Shown here one piece after another: positions 56,814 to 64,000 of a stretch of 64,000 nt of DNA. Location: contig NZ_QAGK01000005.1 of assembly GCF_003057885.1 (NCBI RefSeq), positions 124,001-188,000 on the forward strand. Direction: 5' to 3'. The notes under the pieces are model-generated. The model searched no databases. It saw only the letters and a program-made list of their open reading frames with translations, and was not told where the DNA came from. The translations under genes and the position numbers were made by a program. This stretch comes from Oceaniglobus ichthyenteri (GTDB lineage Bacteria > Pseudomonadota > Alphaproteobacteria > Rhodobacterales > Rhodobacteraceae). Position 1 is the first letter of the stretch. Every line of letters begins with the position of its first letter.

Positions 56814-58028
56814 TTTTACGCGTTTGTTGCGGTTGGCAATCAATTTCAGGCGCAGCGCATTCAAGTGAATGAACCCGGCCGCGTCTTTTTGATCATAAGC
56901 GCCTGCATCGTCTTCGAACGTCACATGGGCCTCGGAATACAGGCTGTGATCCGACCAGCGGGCAACTGTGCGCGCCGATCCTTTATACAGTTTCACCCGC
57001 ACCGTGCCGCTGACGTGTTCCTGACTTTTGTCAATCAGCGCCTGCATCATTTCACGTTCGGGGCTGAACCAGAACCCATTATAGATCAGTTCGGCATAGC
57101 GCGGCATGATGCTGTCTTTCAGATGGCCCGCGCCGGAATCCAGCGTGATCTGTTCAATGCCACGGTGTGCCTCAAGCAGGATCGTGCCGCCCGGAGTTTC
57201 GTAAATCCCCCGTGATTTCATGCCGACAAACCGGTTTTCAACCAGATCCAACCGGCCCACGCCGTGCTTGCCACCCAGTTCGTTCAGTTTGGTCAGGATC
57301 GTGGCGGGCGACATTGCCTCGCCATTGATCGCCACGGCATCGCCTTTTTCAAAGGTGATTTCGACCATTTCGGGCGTGTCTGGCGCATCTTCGGGGTGCA
57401 CCGTGCGTTGATACACATAATCGGGTGCCTCTTCGCTCGGGTCTTCCAACACTTTGCCCTCAGACGAGGTATGCAACAGGTTCGCATCCACAGAAAACGG
57501 CGCTTCGCCGCGTTTGTCTTTGGCGATCGGGATTTGATGCTTTTCCGCAAAATCAATCAGTTTGGTCCGGCTTTGCAGATCCCATTCGCGCCACGGCGCG
57601 ATCACCTGAACATCAGGGTTCAACGCGTAACAGGCCAGTTCAAAGCGTACCTGATCATTGCCCTTGCCGGTGGCGCCATGGGCCACGGCATCGGCGCCTT
57701 CGCGCTGTGCAATCTCAACCAGACGTTTTGAAATCAGCGGCCGCGCGATTGACGTGCCCAGCAGATACAATCCCTCGTACACTGCATTGGCGCGAAACAT
57801 CGGGAACACGTAATCGCGCACGAATTCTTCGCGCAGGTCTTCGATATAGATGGCCGAGGCGCCCATCATTTCGGCCTTGGCGCGGGCCGGTTCCAATTCT
57901 TCGCCCTGGCCCAGATCGGCGGTGAATGTCACCACCTCACAGTTGTATTCCGTTTGCAGCCATTTCAGGATGATCGACGTATCCAAGCCGCCGGAATAGG
58001 CCAAAACCACTTTTTTCGGTGCGCTCAT
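56811..58028 (-). CDS. argG: Argininosuccinate synthase
   Basis: ArgG condenses citrulline and aspartate in arginine synthesis. The 405-residue protein has the ATP-pyrophosphatase loop [10 protein letters not shown] (residues 10-19), [10 protein letters not shown] and [19 protein letters not shown] lies six bases before the ATG at 58026-58028, which sets the start over an ATG six bases earlier. It is divergent from ilvA. Confidence 0.97.
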   Translation of the reverse strand: MSAPKKVVLAYSGGLDTSIILKWLQTEYNCEVVTFTADLGQGEELEPARAKAEMMGASAIYIEDLREEFVRDYVFPMFRANAVYEGLYLLGTSIARPLISKRLVEIAQREGADAVAHGATGKGNDQVRFELACYALNPDVQVIAPWREWDLQSRTKLIDFAEKHQIPIAKDKRGEAPFSVDANLLHTSSEGKVLEDPSEEAPDYVYQRTVHPEDAPDTPEMVEITFEKGDAVAINGEAMSPATILTKLNELGGKHGVGRLDLVENRFVGMKSRGIYETPGGTILLEAHRGIEQITLDSGAGHLKDSIMPRYAELIYNGFWFSPEREMMQALIDKSQEHVSGTVRVKLYKGSARTVARWSDHSLYSEAHVTFEDDAGAYDQKDAAGFIHLNALRLKLIANRNKRVK

Positions 58029-58133
58029 CGTCATCTCCTTGCATGGCTGAACCGTGGCGGCGATACCTTTAATTTGCGCCAAGAGCAAGGTCGCGCCTTG
58101 CAAGGGCCCCCGGATTCAGGCCACATCGGGCCT

Positions 58134-59381
58134 ATGAATGATTTTGCCGATACCGCCCTTGCCACCACAGCCCGCATGCGCGCGCTGTTTGCGCCCACCC
58201 CGCTGCAGCGCAATGATTTCCTTTCGGCAAAGTATGACGCCGATATCTGGTTAAAGCGCGAAGACCTGTCGCCGGTACGTTCCTATAAAATTCGCGGGGC
58301 ATTCAATGCGATGCGCAAGGTGCGCACCGATAACCCCGATCAGGATCTGTTCGTCTGTGCCAGCGCGGGCAACCACGCCCAAGGGGTGGCATTCGTGTGC
58401 CGCCATTTCGATGTGCGCGGCGTGATTTTCATGCCGGTCACGACACCTCAGCAAAAAATCACCAAAACCCGCACCTTTGGCGGTGATAACATCGAAATTC
58501 GGCTGATTGGCGATTATTTCGATGATACCTTGGCCGCCGCACAAGATTACTGTGTGCAGGCGGGGGGGCATTTTCTGTCACCTTTTGATGATGCCGATGT
58601 GATCGAAGGGCAATCCAGTGTTGCCGTTGAAATGCTGGCCGATCTGGATGGCCCGCCCGATATGGTAATTTTACCTGTTGGTGGCGGCGGGCTTTCGGCG
58701 GGGGTGAAAAGTTATCTCGATGTGATGTCGCCCGAAACCGAGCTGATTTATGTCGAACCCCAAGGCGGGGCCAGCCTGACCGCCGCATTGGCGGCGGGGG
58801 AGCCGGTGACGATTGATCGCATCGACAGCTTTGTGGATGGGGCCGCCGTGGCCCGGATTGGTCAGCGCACGTTTGCAGTGTTGAAAAACGCGTCTGCGGA
58901 AAATGTACTTTTGGCGCCCGAAGACCGTATTTGCATGACGATTCTGGAAATGCTGAACGTTGAAGGCATCGTTTTGGAACCTGCCGGCGCGCTGTCGATC
59001 AATGTATTGGACGAATTGCGCGATCGCATTCAAGGTAAGCGTGTGGTGTGCGTGACGTCGGGCGGGAATTTTGATTTTGAGCGTTTGCCCGAGGTAAAAG
59101 AGCGCGCGCAGCGGTATTCGGGGGTGAAAAAATACTATATTCTGCGGATGCCGCAACGCCCCGGTGCCCTGCGTGATTTTCTGCAAATGCTGGGGCCTGA
59201 TGATGATATCGCGCGGTTTGAATATCTCAAGAAATCGGCCCGGAATTATGGTTCGGTGCTGATCGGGTTGGAAACATCTGCGCCGCAGAATTTTGATCTG
59301 CTGTTGGCAAAACTTGATCAGGCCGAGTTCATTTACCGCGATATCACGAACGACACGATATTGGCCGAATTCCTGATCTGA
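58134..59381 (+). CDS. ilvA: Threonine ammonia-lyase (threonine deaminase)
   Basis: IlvA makes 2-oxobutanoate for isoleucine synthesis. The 415-residue protein has the PLP lysine in SYKIRGAFNAM (Lys52), SAGNHAQG and the phosphate-binding VGGGGLSAG loop, plus a single ACT-like regulatory domain at the C-terminus (about residues 325-410). The start ATG at 58134 fits the family; the frame is open upstream over argG. It converges with the Hpt gene, the two stops being held in one small hairpin. Confidence 0.93.
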   Translation: MNDFADTALATTARMRALFAPTPLQRNDFLSAKYDADIWLKREDLSPVRSYKIRGAFNAMRKVRTDNPDQDLFVCASAGNHAQGVAFVCRHFDVRGVIFMPVTTPQQKITKTRTFGGDNIEIRLIGDYFDDTLAAAQDYCVQAGGHFLSPFDDADVIEGQSSVAVEMLADLDGPPDMVILPVGGGGLSAGVKSYLDVMSPETELIYVEPQGGASLTAALAAGEPVTIDRIDSFVDGAAVARIGQRTFAVLKNASAENVLLAPEDRICMTILEMLNVEGIVLEPAGALSINVLDELRDRIQGKRVVCVTSGGNFDFERLPEVKERAQRYSGVKKYYILRMPQRPGALRDFLQMLGPDDDIARFEYLKKSARNYGSVLIGLETSAPQNFDLLLAKLDQAEFIYRDITNDTILAEFLI

Positions 59382-59392
59382 GCGTGATCAGG
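59372..59392. terminator. Small hairpin spanning the ilvA and Hpt stop codons
   Basis: CCTGATC pairs with GATCAGG across a 7-base loop containing the ilvA TGA, while the right arm contains the Hpt stop. It has no uridine tract, so its terminator function is only possible. Confidence 0.3.
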
Positions 59393-59726
59393 CACTGCGT
59401 TTCGTCGGCGCGTTTACCCCGGTCAAGAAGGCGGCGCGCGAGTGGCCGTAACAATCGATGACCCGGCGCAGAAAAGACATTTCCACAGGCGCGGTCTTGG
59501 CTGTGTGCTCACCGTCCTGGCAGAGGCGGGCAAAGTCCCGAAACCCCAGATTAAGCGCACTGCCTTTTAGAAAATGCAGATCGTCGCCCAGATTTACGGT
59601 GTCTGTGCGCGTATCAAGACGTGCAATCACGCCGTCCACCTCATCAAGAAATAGAACGACAACTTCGGCAAAATCATCGGCGCCGATTTCACCTTTCAAC
59701 TGTTCAACGCGATGCCAGTCGATCAT
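59388..59726 (-). CDS. Histidine phosphotransfer (Hpt) domain protein
   Basis: The 112-residue protein is a stand-alone Hpt helical bundle; the phospho-accepting histidine is in LHFLKGSALNLGF, with FLRRVIDCYGHSR at the end. Such proteins relay phosphate between a kinase and a response regulator. It is divergent, with 126 bases between, from a response regulator/SpoIIE-type phosphatase gene, which is its likely partner. The upstream kinase is not in the window. Confidence 0.85.
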   Translation of the reverse strand: MIDWHRVEQLKGEIGADDFAEVVVLFLDEVDGVIARLDTRTDTVNLGDDLHFLKGSALNLGFRDFARLCQDGEHTAKTAPVEMSFLRRVIDCYGHSRAAFLTGVNAPTKRSA

Positions 59727-59852
59727 CTGGTGTTTCCTTTCATAACAAACTGTTTTTAGCGCGATAAAGTTAATGAACCATGAGCAGAAATATTTACCTT
59801 ATGCACCTGGCAGACTTTACATTTTCTTAATCCGGCAGCGGCACAAGATCAT

Positions 59853-61163
59853 ATGGATTTCGACAGCACAGTTTTTGAAAATGATTCTCATGGGGCGGTG
59901 TCTTCAATGCATCTGCGCACGGCGGAGGATGGAATCGAACGGGTTCTGGTTGTCGATGACAGCCGGCTGCAACGCAAGATCCTGACCGCGACACTGGAAA
60001 AATGGGGGTTTGAGGTTCTTCAGGCGGATTCTGGCGAAAATGCCTTGGTGTTGTGCAGGGATCATTCCTTTGATCTGATCATCAGCGATTGGATGATGCC
60101 GGGGATGACGGGGTTGGATTTCTGCCGCCGGTTTCGCGAAATGCAGCGGGATCGTTACGTTTATTTCATATTGCTCACCTCAAAATCCGAAAAGAACGAA
60201 GTCGCCATCGGGCTGCAAAGCGGCGCTGACGATTTCATCACCAAACCGGTCAGTGCGGAAGAATTGCGCGCGCGCATCACCGCAGCCGCCCGAATTATGA
60301 AAAACGAACGGGAGCTGTCTGAAAAAAACCGAATGATTTCCGCCGCCTATTCGGAAATCAAGGCATTGTATGCCGCGGTTGATCGTGACCTGAACGAGGC
60401 GCGAAAACTGCAACATTCGCTGTTGCGCGATCGCTCGGTCGATTTTGGCACGGCGCAGGCGTCTCTTGTGCTGCGGTCGTGTGGCCATGTGGGCGGGGAT
60501 CTGGTGGGTCATTTCCGGGTGGATGATGACCAGGTTGGTTTGTTTTCGCTGGATGTGTCGGGCCATGGCATTGCCTCGGCTTTGTTGACAGCGCGTTTGG
60601 CGGGCTATCTTTCGGGCAATTCACCTGATCAGAACATGGCGCTTGAGGCGCGGGGCGATGGCGCCTATGCCGCGCGCGATCTGATGGAAGTGGCCCATCG
60701 GCTGAATCGGATGATGTTGGATGATGTGGACACCGAACATTATTTCACCATCCTGCTGGCCTATGTGCATCTGAAAACCGGTGCGGTCGAGATTTTGCAA
60801 GCGGGCCATCCCCACCCGATCGTGCAGCGGGCCAATGGCAAGATCGAGCTTTTGGGAAATGGCGGCATGCCGATCGGGCTGTTGCCTGACCCACAATTTG
60901 ATGTGTGTTCCACGATCCTGTCACCGGGCGACCGGTTGTTGTTGGCGTCAGATGGCATCACGGAATGTGCCGATGAATCCGGCGCATTGCTGGGGGAAGA
61001 GGGCCTGATCAGCATTCTCAGGGCCAGCGCCCACGTTAAGGGAGAAACGTTTTTTCAATCGCTTTTGTGGGATCTGGCATCCTTCGCAACCAAGGAGGAT
61101 ATGGATGATGATGTGTCCGGTGTTCTGCTGGAGTTTTCAGGCCCGATGGATCAGGCGGTTTAA
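59853..61163 (+). CDS. Response regulator fused to a SpoIIE-type (PPM) phosphatase
   Basis: The 436-residue protein has an N-terminal receiver domain (VLVVDDSRLQRK; phospho-acceptor Asp79 in IISDWMMPG; Lys in ITKPVSAEE), a coiled-coil linker (about 155-190) and a C-terminal PP2C/SpoIIE domain with GGDLVGHF, LDVSGHGIAS and DGITECAD as metal-binding motifs. Such proteins dephosphorylate STAS-domain anti-anti-sigma factors or similar targets. No STAS or anti-sigma gene is adjacent. The start may be ATG 59853 or ATG 59907, as neither has a strong ribosome binding site. The stop overlaps the ldt stop in TTAA. Confidence 0.87.
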   Translation: MDFDSTVFENDSHGAVSSMHLRTAEDGIERVLVVDDSRLQRKILTATLEKWGFEVLQADSGENALVLCRDHSFDLIISDWMMPGMTGLDFCRRFREMQRDRYVYFILLTSKSEKNEVAIGLQSGADDFITKPVSAEELRARITAAARIMKNERELSEKNRMISAAYSEIKALYAAVDRDLNEARKLQHSLLRDRSVDFGTAQASLVLRSCGHVGGDLVGHFRVDDDQVGLFSLDVSGHGIASALLTARLAGYLSGNSPDQNMALEARGDGAYAARDLMEVAHRLNRMMLDDVDTEHYFTILLAYVHLKTGAVEILQAGHPHPIVQRANGKIELLGNGGMPIGLLPDPQFDVCSTILSPGDRLLLASDGITECADESGALLGEEGLISILRASAHVKGETFFQSLLWDLASFATKEDMDDDVSGVLLEFSGPMDQAV

Positions 61164-61729
61164 CTTGGCCAAACCTTGACCTGTGCGCCGACTTTGACCT
61201 GATCGTACAGCCCGATCACATGCTCATTTTTCAACCGGATGCAGCCCGAAGAAACAGCGGTGCCAATGGTCCAGGGTTGCGATGTGCCGTGGATGCGATA
61301 CATCGTGTCGCGGTTTCCACGATACAGATACAGCGCGCGCGCGCCCAAGGGATTGTCGGGGCCACCCGGCACGCCACCGGCGAATTTGCCGTAAACATGC
61401 GGCTCGCGACGGATCATGTTTTGGGTTGGGGTCCAACTGGGCCATTCGGCCTTGCGACCCACCCGGGCCGTACCGATAAAATTACGCCCCGCATCGCCAA
61501 CGGCCACGTGATATTCTGTTGCAACACCGGGGGCCGTCACATGGTACAATACGAAATATTTCGGAAACACATGAAGTGACCCAACCTCGATATCATCGCG
61601 GATACGTTTGACCACCGGATCAAAACTTTCGGGTGTGGTATGCGGCGGGCCGACATGGGCCTGAGCGGCAAGAGGGGCCAGACCCAGCGCAGTGCCGGCG
61701 GTTTGAATGAAATGGCGTCGTGTGAGCAT
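61160..61729 (-). CDS. L,D-transpeptidase (YkuD domain) with Tat-like signal
   Basis: The 189-residue protein begins with the twin-arginine-like signal LTRRHFIQTAGTALG (cut near AQA) and contains the YkuD active site, with HGTS and the catalytic cysteine in SSGCIRLKNEHV. Enzymes of this family make 3-3 cross-links in peptidoglycan or attach lipoproteins to it. It is convergent with the phosphatase gene. Confidence 0.9.
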   Translation of the reverse strand: MLTRRHFIQTAGTALGLAPLAAQAHVGPPHTTPESFDPVVKRIRDDIEVGSLHVFPKYFVLYHVTAPGVATEYHVAVGDAGRNFIGTARVGRKAEWPSWTPTQNMIRREPHVYGKFAGGVPGGPDNPLGARALYLYRGNRDTMYRIHGTSQPWTIGTAVSSGCIRLKNEHVIGLYDQVKVGAQVKVWPS

Positions 61730-61871
61730 GGCAGCCTCCGGCGATCGTGCGTGATCGTGCTTTTAATACGTCTTGGTTACACTTGGTGTGCCCGGTGTAA
61801 ACGGATGCGGGGCAAATTTGTGCCATATGCTGCAGTCAGACACTGTTCACAAACCTGTGACCGCACGTTCA

Positions 61872-62402
61872 TCAGACCGGGGCAAGCCCGTGAAATATGC
61901 TTTCTTTGTGCTTGGCCATGTAAATCTGCAACCAAGGGGTGAACTCATCAGGGTGGCGCGCGATTTGCGCCGCCAGATCGTGAATATTGGCCCAGCGAAC
62001 CTCGGATACTTCATCCGGGTCTGGGTGAACTTCCAGGCTGGCGTTGGCATCGGCGACGAAAATATCGACCACCTCATGTTCGGTCAGACCGCCGCCAACA
62101 TCGGCGCGATATTCGATCTGGTCACGATACACCGGCCTCAGCCCGACGATGCCCAGTTCCTCTTGCAGGCGGCGCAGGGCGCATGTTGCGGGGGCCTCCT
62201 GCCAATGGGGGTGGGTGCAACAGGTGTTGGCCCACAGGCCGGGCGTGTGATATTTATTGGGTGCACGGCGTTGCAACAACACATTTTCACCGTGCATCAC
62301 AAACACCGAAACCGCCATATGGCGCAGCCCTCTTTGATGCGCCTCAAGCTTTTCAACCGGGGTCAGCACGCCATCAACCCAAGTGGGAATCATGATCGTC
62401 AT
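61872..62402 (-). CDS. idi: Isopentenyl-diphosphate delta-isomerase, type I
   Basis: Idi interconverts IPP and DMAPP, the isoprenoid building blocks used for ubiquinone and carotenoids. The 176-residue protein is a Nudix-fold type I enzyme with the catalytic cysteine in NTCCTHP and the Nudix-like RRLQEELG, plus EHEVVDIF with the catalytic glutamate. The start is ATG 62402 or 62393. It is divergent from hemA across 298 bases. A 142-base gap with nothing recognisable separates it from ldt. Confidence 0.93.
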   Translation of the reverse strand: MTIMIPTWVDGVLTPVEKLEAHQRGLRHMAVSVFVMHGENVLLQRRAPNKYHTPGLWANTCCTHPHWQEAPATCALRRLQEELGIVGLRPVYRDQIEYRADVGGGLTEHEVVDIFVADANASLEVHPDPDEVSEVRWANIHDLAAQIARHPDEFTPWLQIYMAKHKESIFHGLAPV

Positions 62403-62700
62403 CGCCGCATTTCCAAAGCCAGATCGGTAAGATGCACCATGTTGTCATTCCATTTCCCAAAAAAACGGCCATCGGCGCGCTGGGCTCAAGCTTCGCCCAA
62501 ATCCGCTTTGAACGTCAAGCTTTGCGCGCTGGACGGCGAATTTCTGAACAGCGTAAATGAGATGCGTACTTTTGGCCGCATTGACCACCCTTGCCCTGTT
62601 GCGGCATTGGGGTATGGTACGGCTGCTTTTTGATGAAAACTTTGGCGTTGGAAAAGGCCCAGACCGAACCGACCTGAAACAATGACACGCGAGGACACCC
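62403..62700. promoter_or_regulatory. Divergent control region between idi and hemA
   Basis: This 298-base gap has no supported gene; the minus-strand frame at 62445-62756 overlaps hemA and lacks family features. It must carry both promoters. I looked for an FNR-type TTGAT-N4-ATCAA site and found none that is convincing. Confidence 0.45.
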
Positions 62701-63915
62701 ATGGATTTTGAAGCGCTTTTCCAGGGCCAGCTAGATGATTTGAAAGCCGAGGGCAATTACCGCATTTTTGCCGAAATGGAGCGGAAATGCGGCCACCACC
62801 CCCGCGCAGCGAATCAGACGGAAACCGGGGCGCGCGATGTGACGGTGTGGTGTTCCAATGATTATCTGGGCATGGGCCATCACCCCGATGTGATCAACGC
62901 GATGATCGAGGCGGCAAAATCCTGTGGCACCGGGGCCGGGGGCACGCGCAACATCAGCGGCACTGCCGTGCAGCATGTTTCGCTTGAGGCCGAGTTGGCC
63001 GATCTGCACCAAAAGGAAGCGGCGCTGTTGTTTACCAGCGGGTATGTGTCGAACTGGGCCGCGCTGGGCACATTGGGCAGCCGTCTGCCCAATGCTGTCA
63101 TCTTTTCGGATGCGTTGAACCACGCCAGCATGATCGAGGGCATCCGCCATTCCCGTGCTGACAAAGTGATCTGGAAACACAACGATCCCGAAGATCTGGA
63201 TCGTAAACTGGCCGCCGTTCCCGCCGACCGCCCCAAGATCGTGGCGTTTGAATCGGTGTATTCCATGGACGGCGATATCGCGCCCATCGCCGAAATTTGT
63301 GACGTGGCCGACAAACACGGCGCCATGACCTATATCGACGAAGTGCACGCCGTGGGCATGTACGGCCCGCGGGGCGGCGGCGTGGCCGAAAGCCTGGGCC
63401 TGATGGATCGGATCACCCTGATCGAAGGCACATTGGGCAAGGCATTCGGGTGTTTTGGGGGCTATATCACCGGATCAAAGGCGCTGTGCGATTTCATTCG
63501 CAGCTTTTCATCGGGGTTCATCTTTACCACCGCGTTGCCACCCGCCGTGGCCGCAGCGGCGCAGAAATCGATTCAGCACCTGAAATCATCGGATGTTGAA
63601 CGGCAACGCCAGCGCGAACAGGTGGCAAAACTGCGCGCACGTCTGGATTACTTTGGTATTCCGCATCTGGACAACTCCAGCCATATCATTCCGGTGATGA
63701 TTGGCGATCCGGTAAAATGCCGGATGATCAGCGATATCCTGTTAAGTGATTTCGGGATTTATGTTCAGCCGATCAACTATCCCACCGTGCCCAAGGGCAC
63801 CGAACGGTTGCGCTTTACCCCCGGGCCGCTGCACACCGATGCCGACATCGAACATTTGTGTCAGGCGTTGAATTCACTGTGGCAGCAATGCGCGTTGTCG
63901 CGGCAGGTGGCGTGA
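62701..63915 (+). CDS. hemA: 5-aminolevulinate synthase
   Basis: HemA condenses glycine and succinyl-CoA, the first step of tetrapyrrole synthesis in alphaproteobacteria (C4 pathway). The 404-residue protein has [43 protein letters not shown] and the PLP lysine in [10 protein letters not shown] (Lys247). GAGGA lies seven bases before the ATG. In Rhodobacter this gene is controlled by RegA and FnrL. Confidence 0.97.
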   Translation: MDFEALFQGQLDDLKAEGNYRIFAEMERKCGHHPRAANQTETGARDVTVWCSNDYLGMGHHPDVINAMIEAAKSCGTGAGGTRNISGTAVQHVSLEAELADLHQKEAALLFTSGYVSNWAALGTLGSRLPNAVIFSDALNHASMIEGIRHSRADKVIWKHNDPEDLDRKLAAVPADRPKIVAFESVYSMDGDIAPIAEICDVADKHGAMTYIDEVHAVGMYGPRGGGVAESLGLMDRITLIEGTLGKAFGCFGGYITGSKALCDFIRSFSSGFIFTTALPPAVAAAAQKSIQHLKSSDVERQRQREQVAKLRARLDYFGIPHLDNSSHIIPVMIGDPVKCRMISDILLSDFGIYVQPINYPTVPKGTERLRFTPGPLHTDADIEHLCQALNSLWQQCALSRQVA

Positions 63916-63984
63916 TACCGTTTCTGTCAGGGTTCAACAGGGTTGAAGAAATTTTGGAACCACCCCGTGTCTGACGATTTGATA

Positions 63985-63991
63985 CAGGAGG
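63985..63991 (+). promoter_or_regulatory. Ribosome binding site of the next gene
   Basis: CAGGAGG sits nine bases before the right edge and implies a gene that starts just outside the window. The 69 bases between hemA and this site show no other feature. Confidence 0.4.
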
Positions 63992-64000
63992 ATTCCCTGC

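Noticed and set aside
1-64000. Search for tRNA, rRNA, CRISPR arrays, insertion sequences and phage genes
   Set aside because: No cloverleaf-like intergenic sequence, regular short repeats, transposase or phage proteins were recognised; the genes are nearly contiguous core functions.

Overview
The window is a gene-dense piece (about 95% coding, mostly high GC) of an alphaproteobacterial main chromosome, almost certainly from a member of the Rhodobacteraceae (Roseobacter/Rhodobacter group). Evidence for this is the RegB/SenC/RegA redox module near ahcY, a 5-aminolevulinate synthase of the C4 pathway, the block mic60(COG4223)-hemD-tsaD, the order tsaE-amgK-murU-addB-addA-trxA-hslV-hslU, and the order maf-aroE-coaE-dnaQ-secB opposite rho-mnmE-mnmG-rsmG-parA-parB. 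All protein genes look intact. I see no rRNA, tRNA, CRISPR array, insertion sequence or prophage.

The centre is the probable chromosomal replication origin: a 410-base gene-free stretch (40725-41134) between maf and hemJ with at least eight DnaA-box-like 9-mers and an AT-rich segment. Two perfect 16-base parS centromere sites lie 3.3 and 5.2 kb to its right, embedded in the coding sequences of mnmG and rsmG, directly upstream of parA and parB. The mnmE-parA stretch is visibly less GC-rich than the rest.

Layout from the left: galU-galE (nucleotide sugars); hemY, a Mic60/mitofilin-like membrane protein and hemD, divergent from tsaD; YciI and EVE-domain proteins; a catabolic block with a TRAP transporter (dctQ-dctM-dctP), hydantoinase/oxoprolinase subunits and a LysR regulator (7.4-15.2 kb), the only clearly accessory part; DUF2853, ahcY and an HD hydrolase; the redox module regA-senC / regB; a membrane-anchored multi-PAS protein (DivL-like candidate); one long operon with overlapping stops and starts, tsaE-amgK-murU-addB-addA, followed by trxA and hslVU (tRNA modification, peptidoglycan recycling, recombination repair, thiol redox, proteolysis); an MFS permease; Smr, mltA and timA on the other strand; fxsA and secB; then dnaQ-coaE-aroE-maf up to the origin.

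Right of the origin: hemJ, rho, mnmE, mnmG, rsmG, parA, parB; then hemW-rdgB-rph divergent from hrcA-grpE (heat-shock control), mutS, a sulfotransferase-like protein, a small exported DUF7282 protein, argG, ilvA, an Hpt protein divergent from a response regulator/SpoIIE-type phosphatase, an L,D-transpeptidase, idi and hemA. Heme/tetrapyrrole functions recur (hemY, hemD, hemJ, hemW, hemA, SenC/RegAB), and many neighbouring genes end head-on with only 3-4 bases between or across their stop codons.
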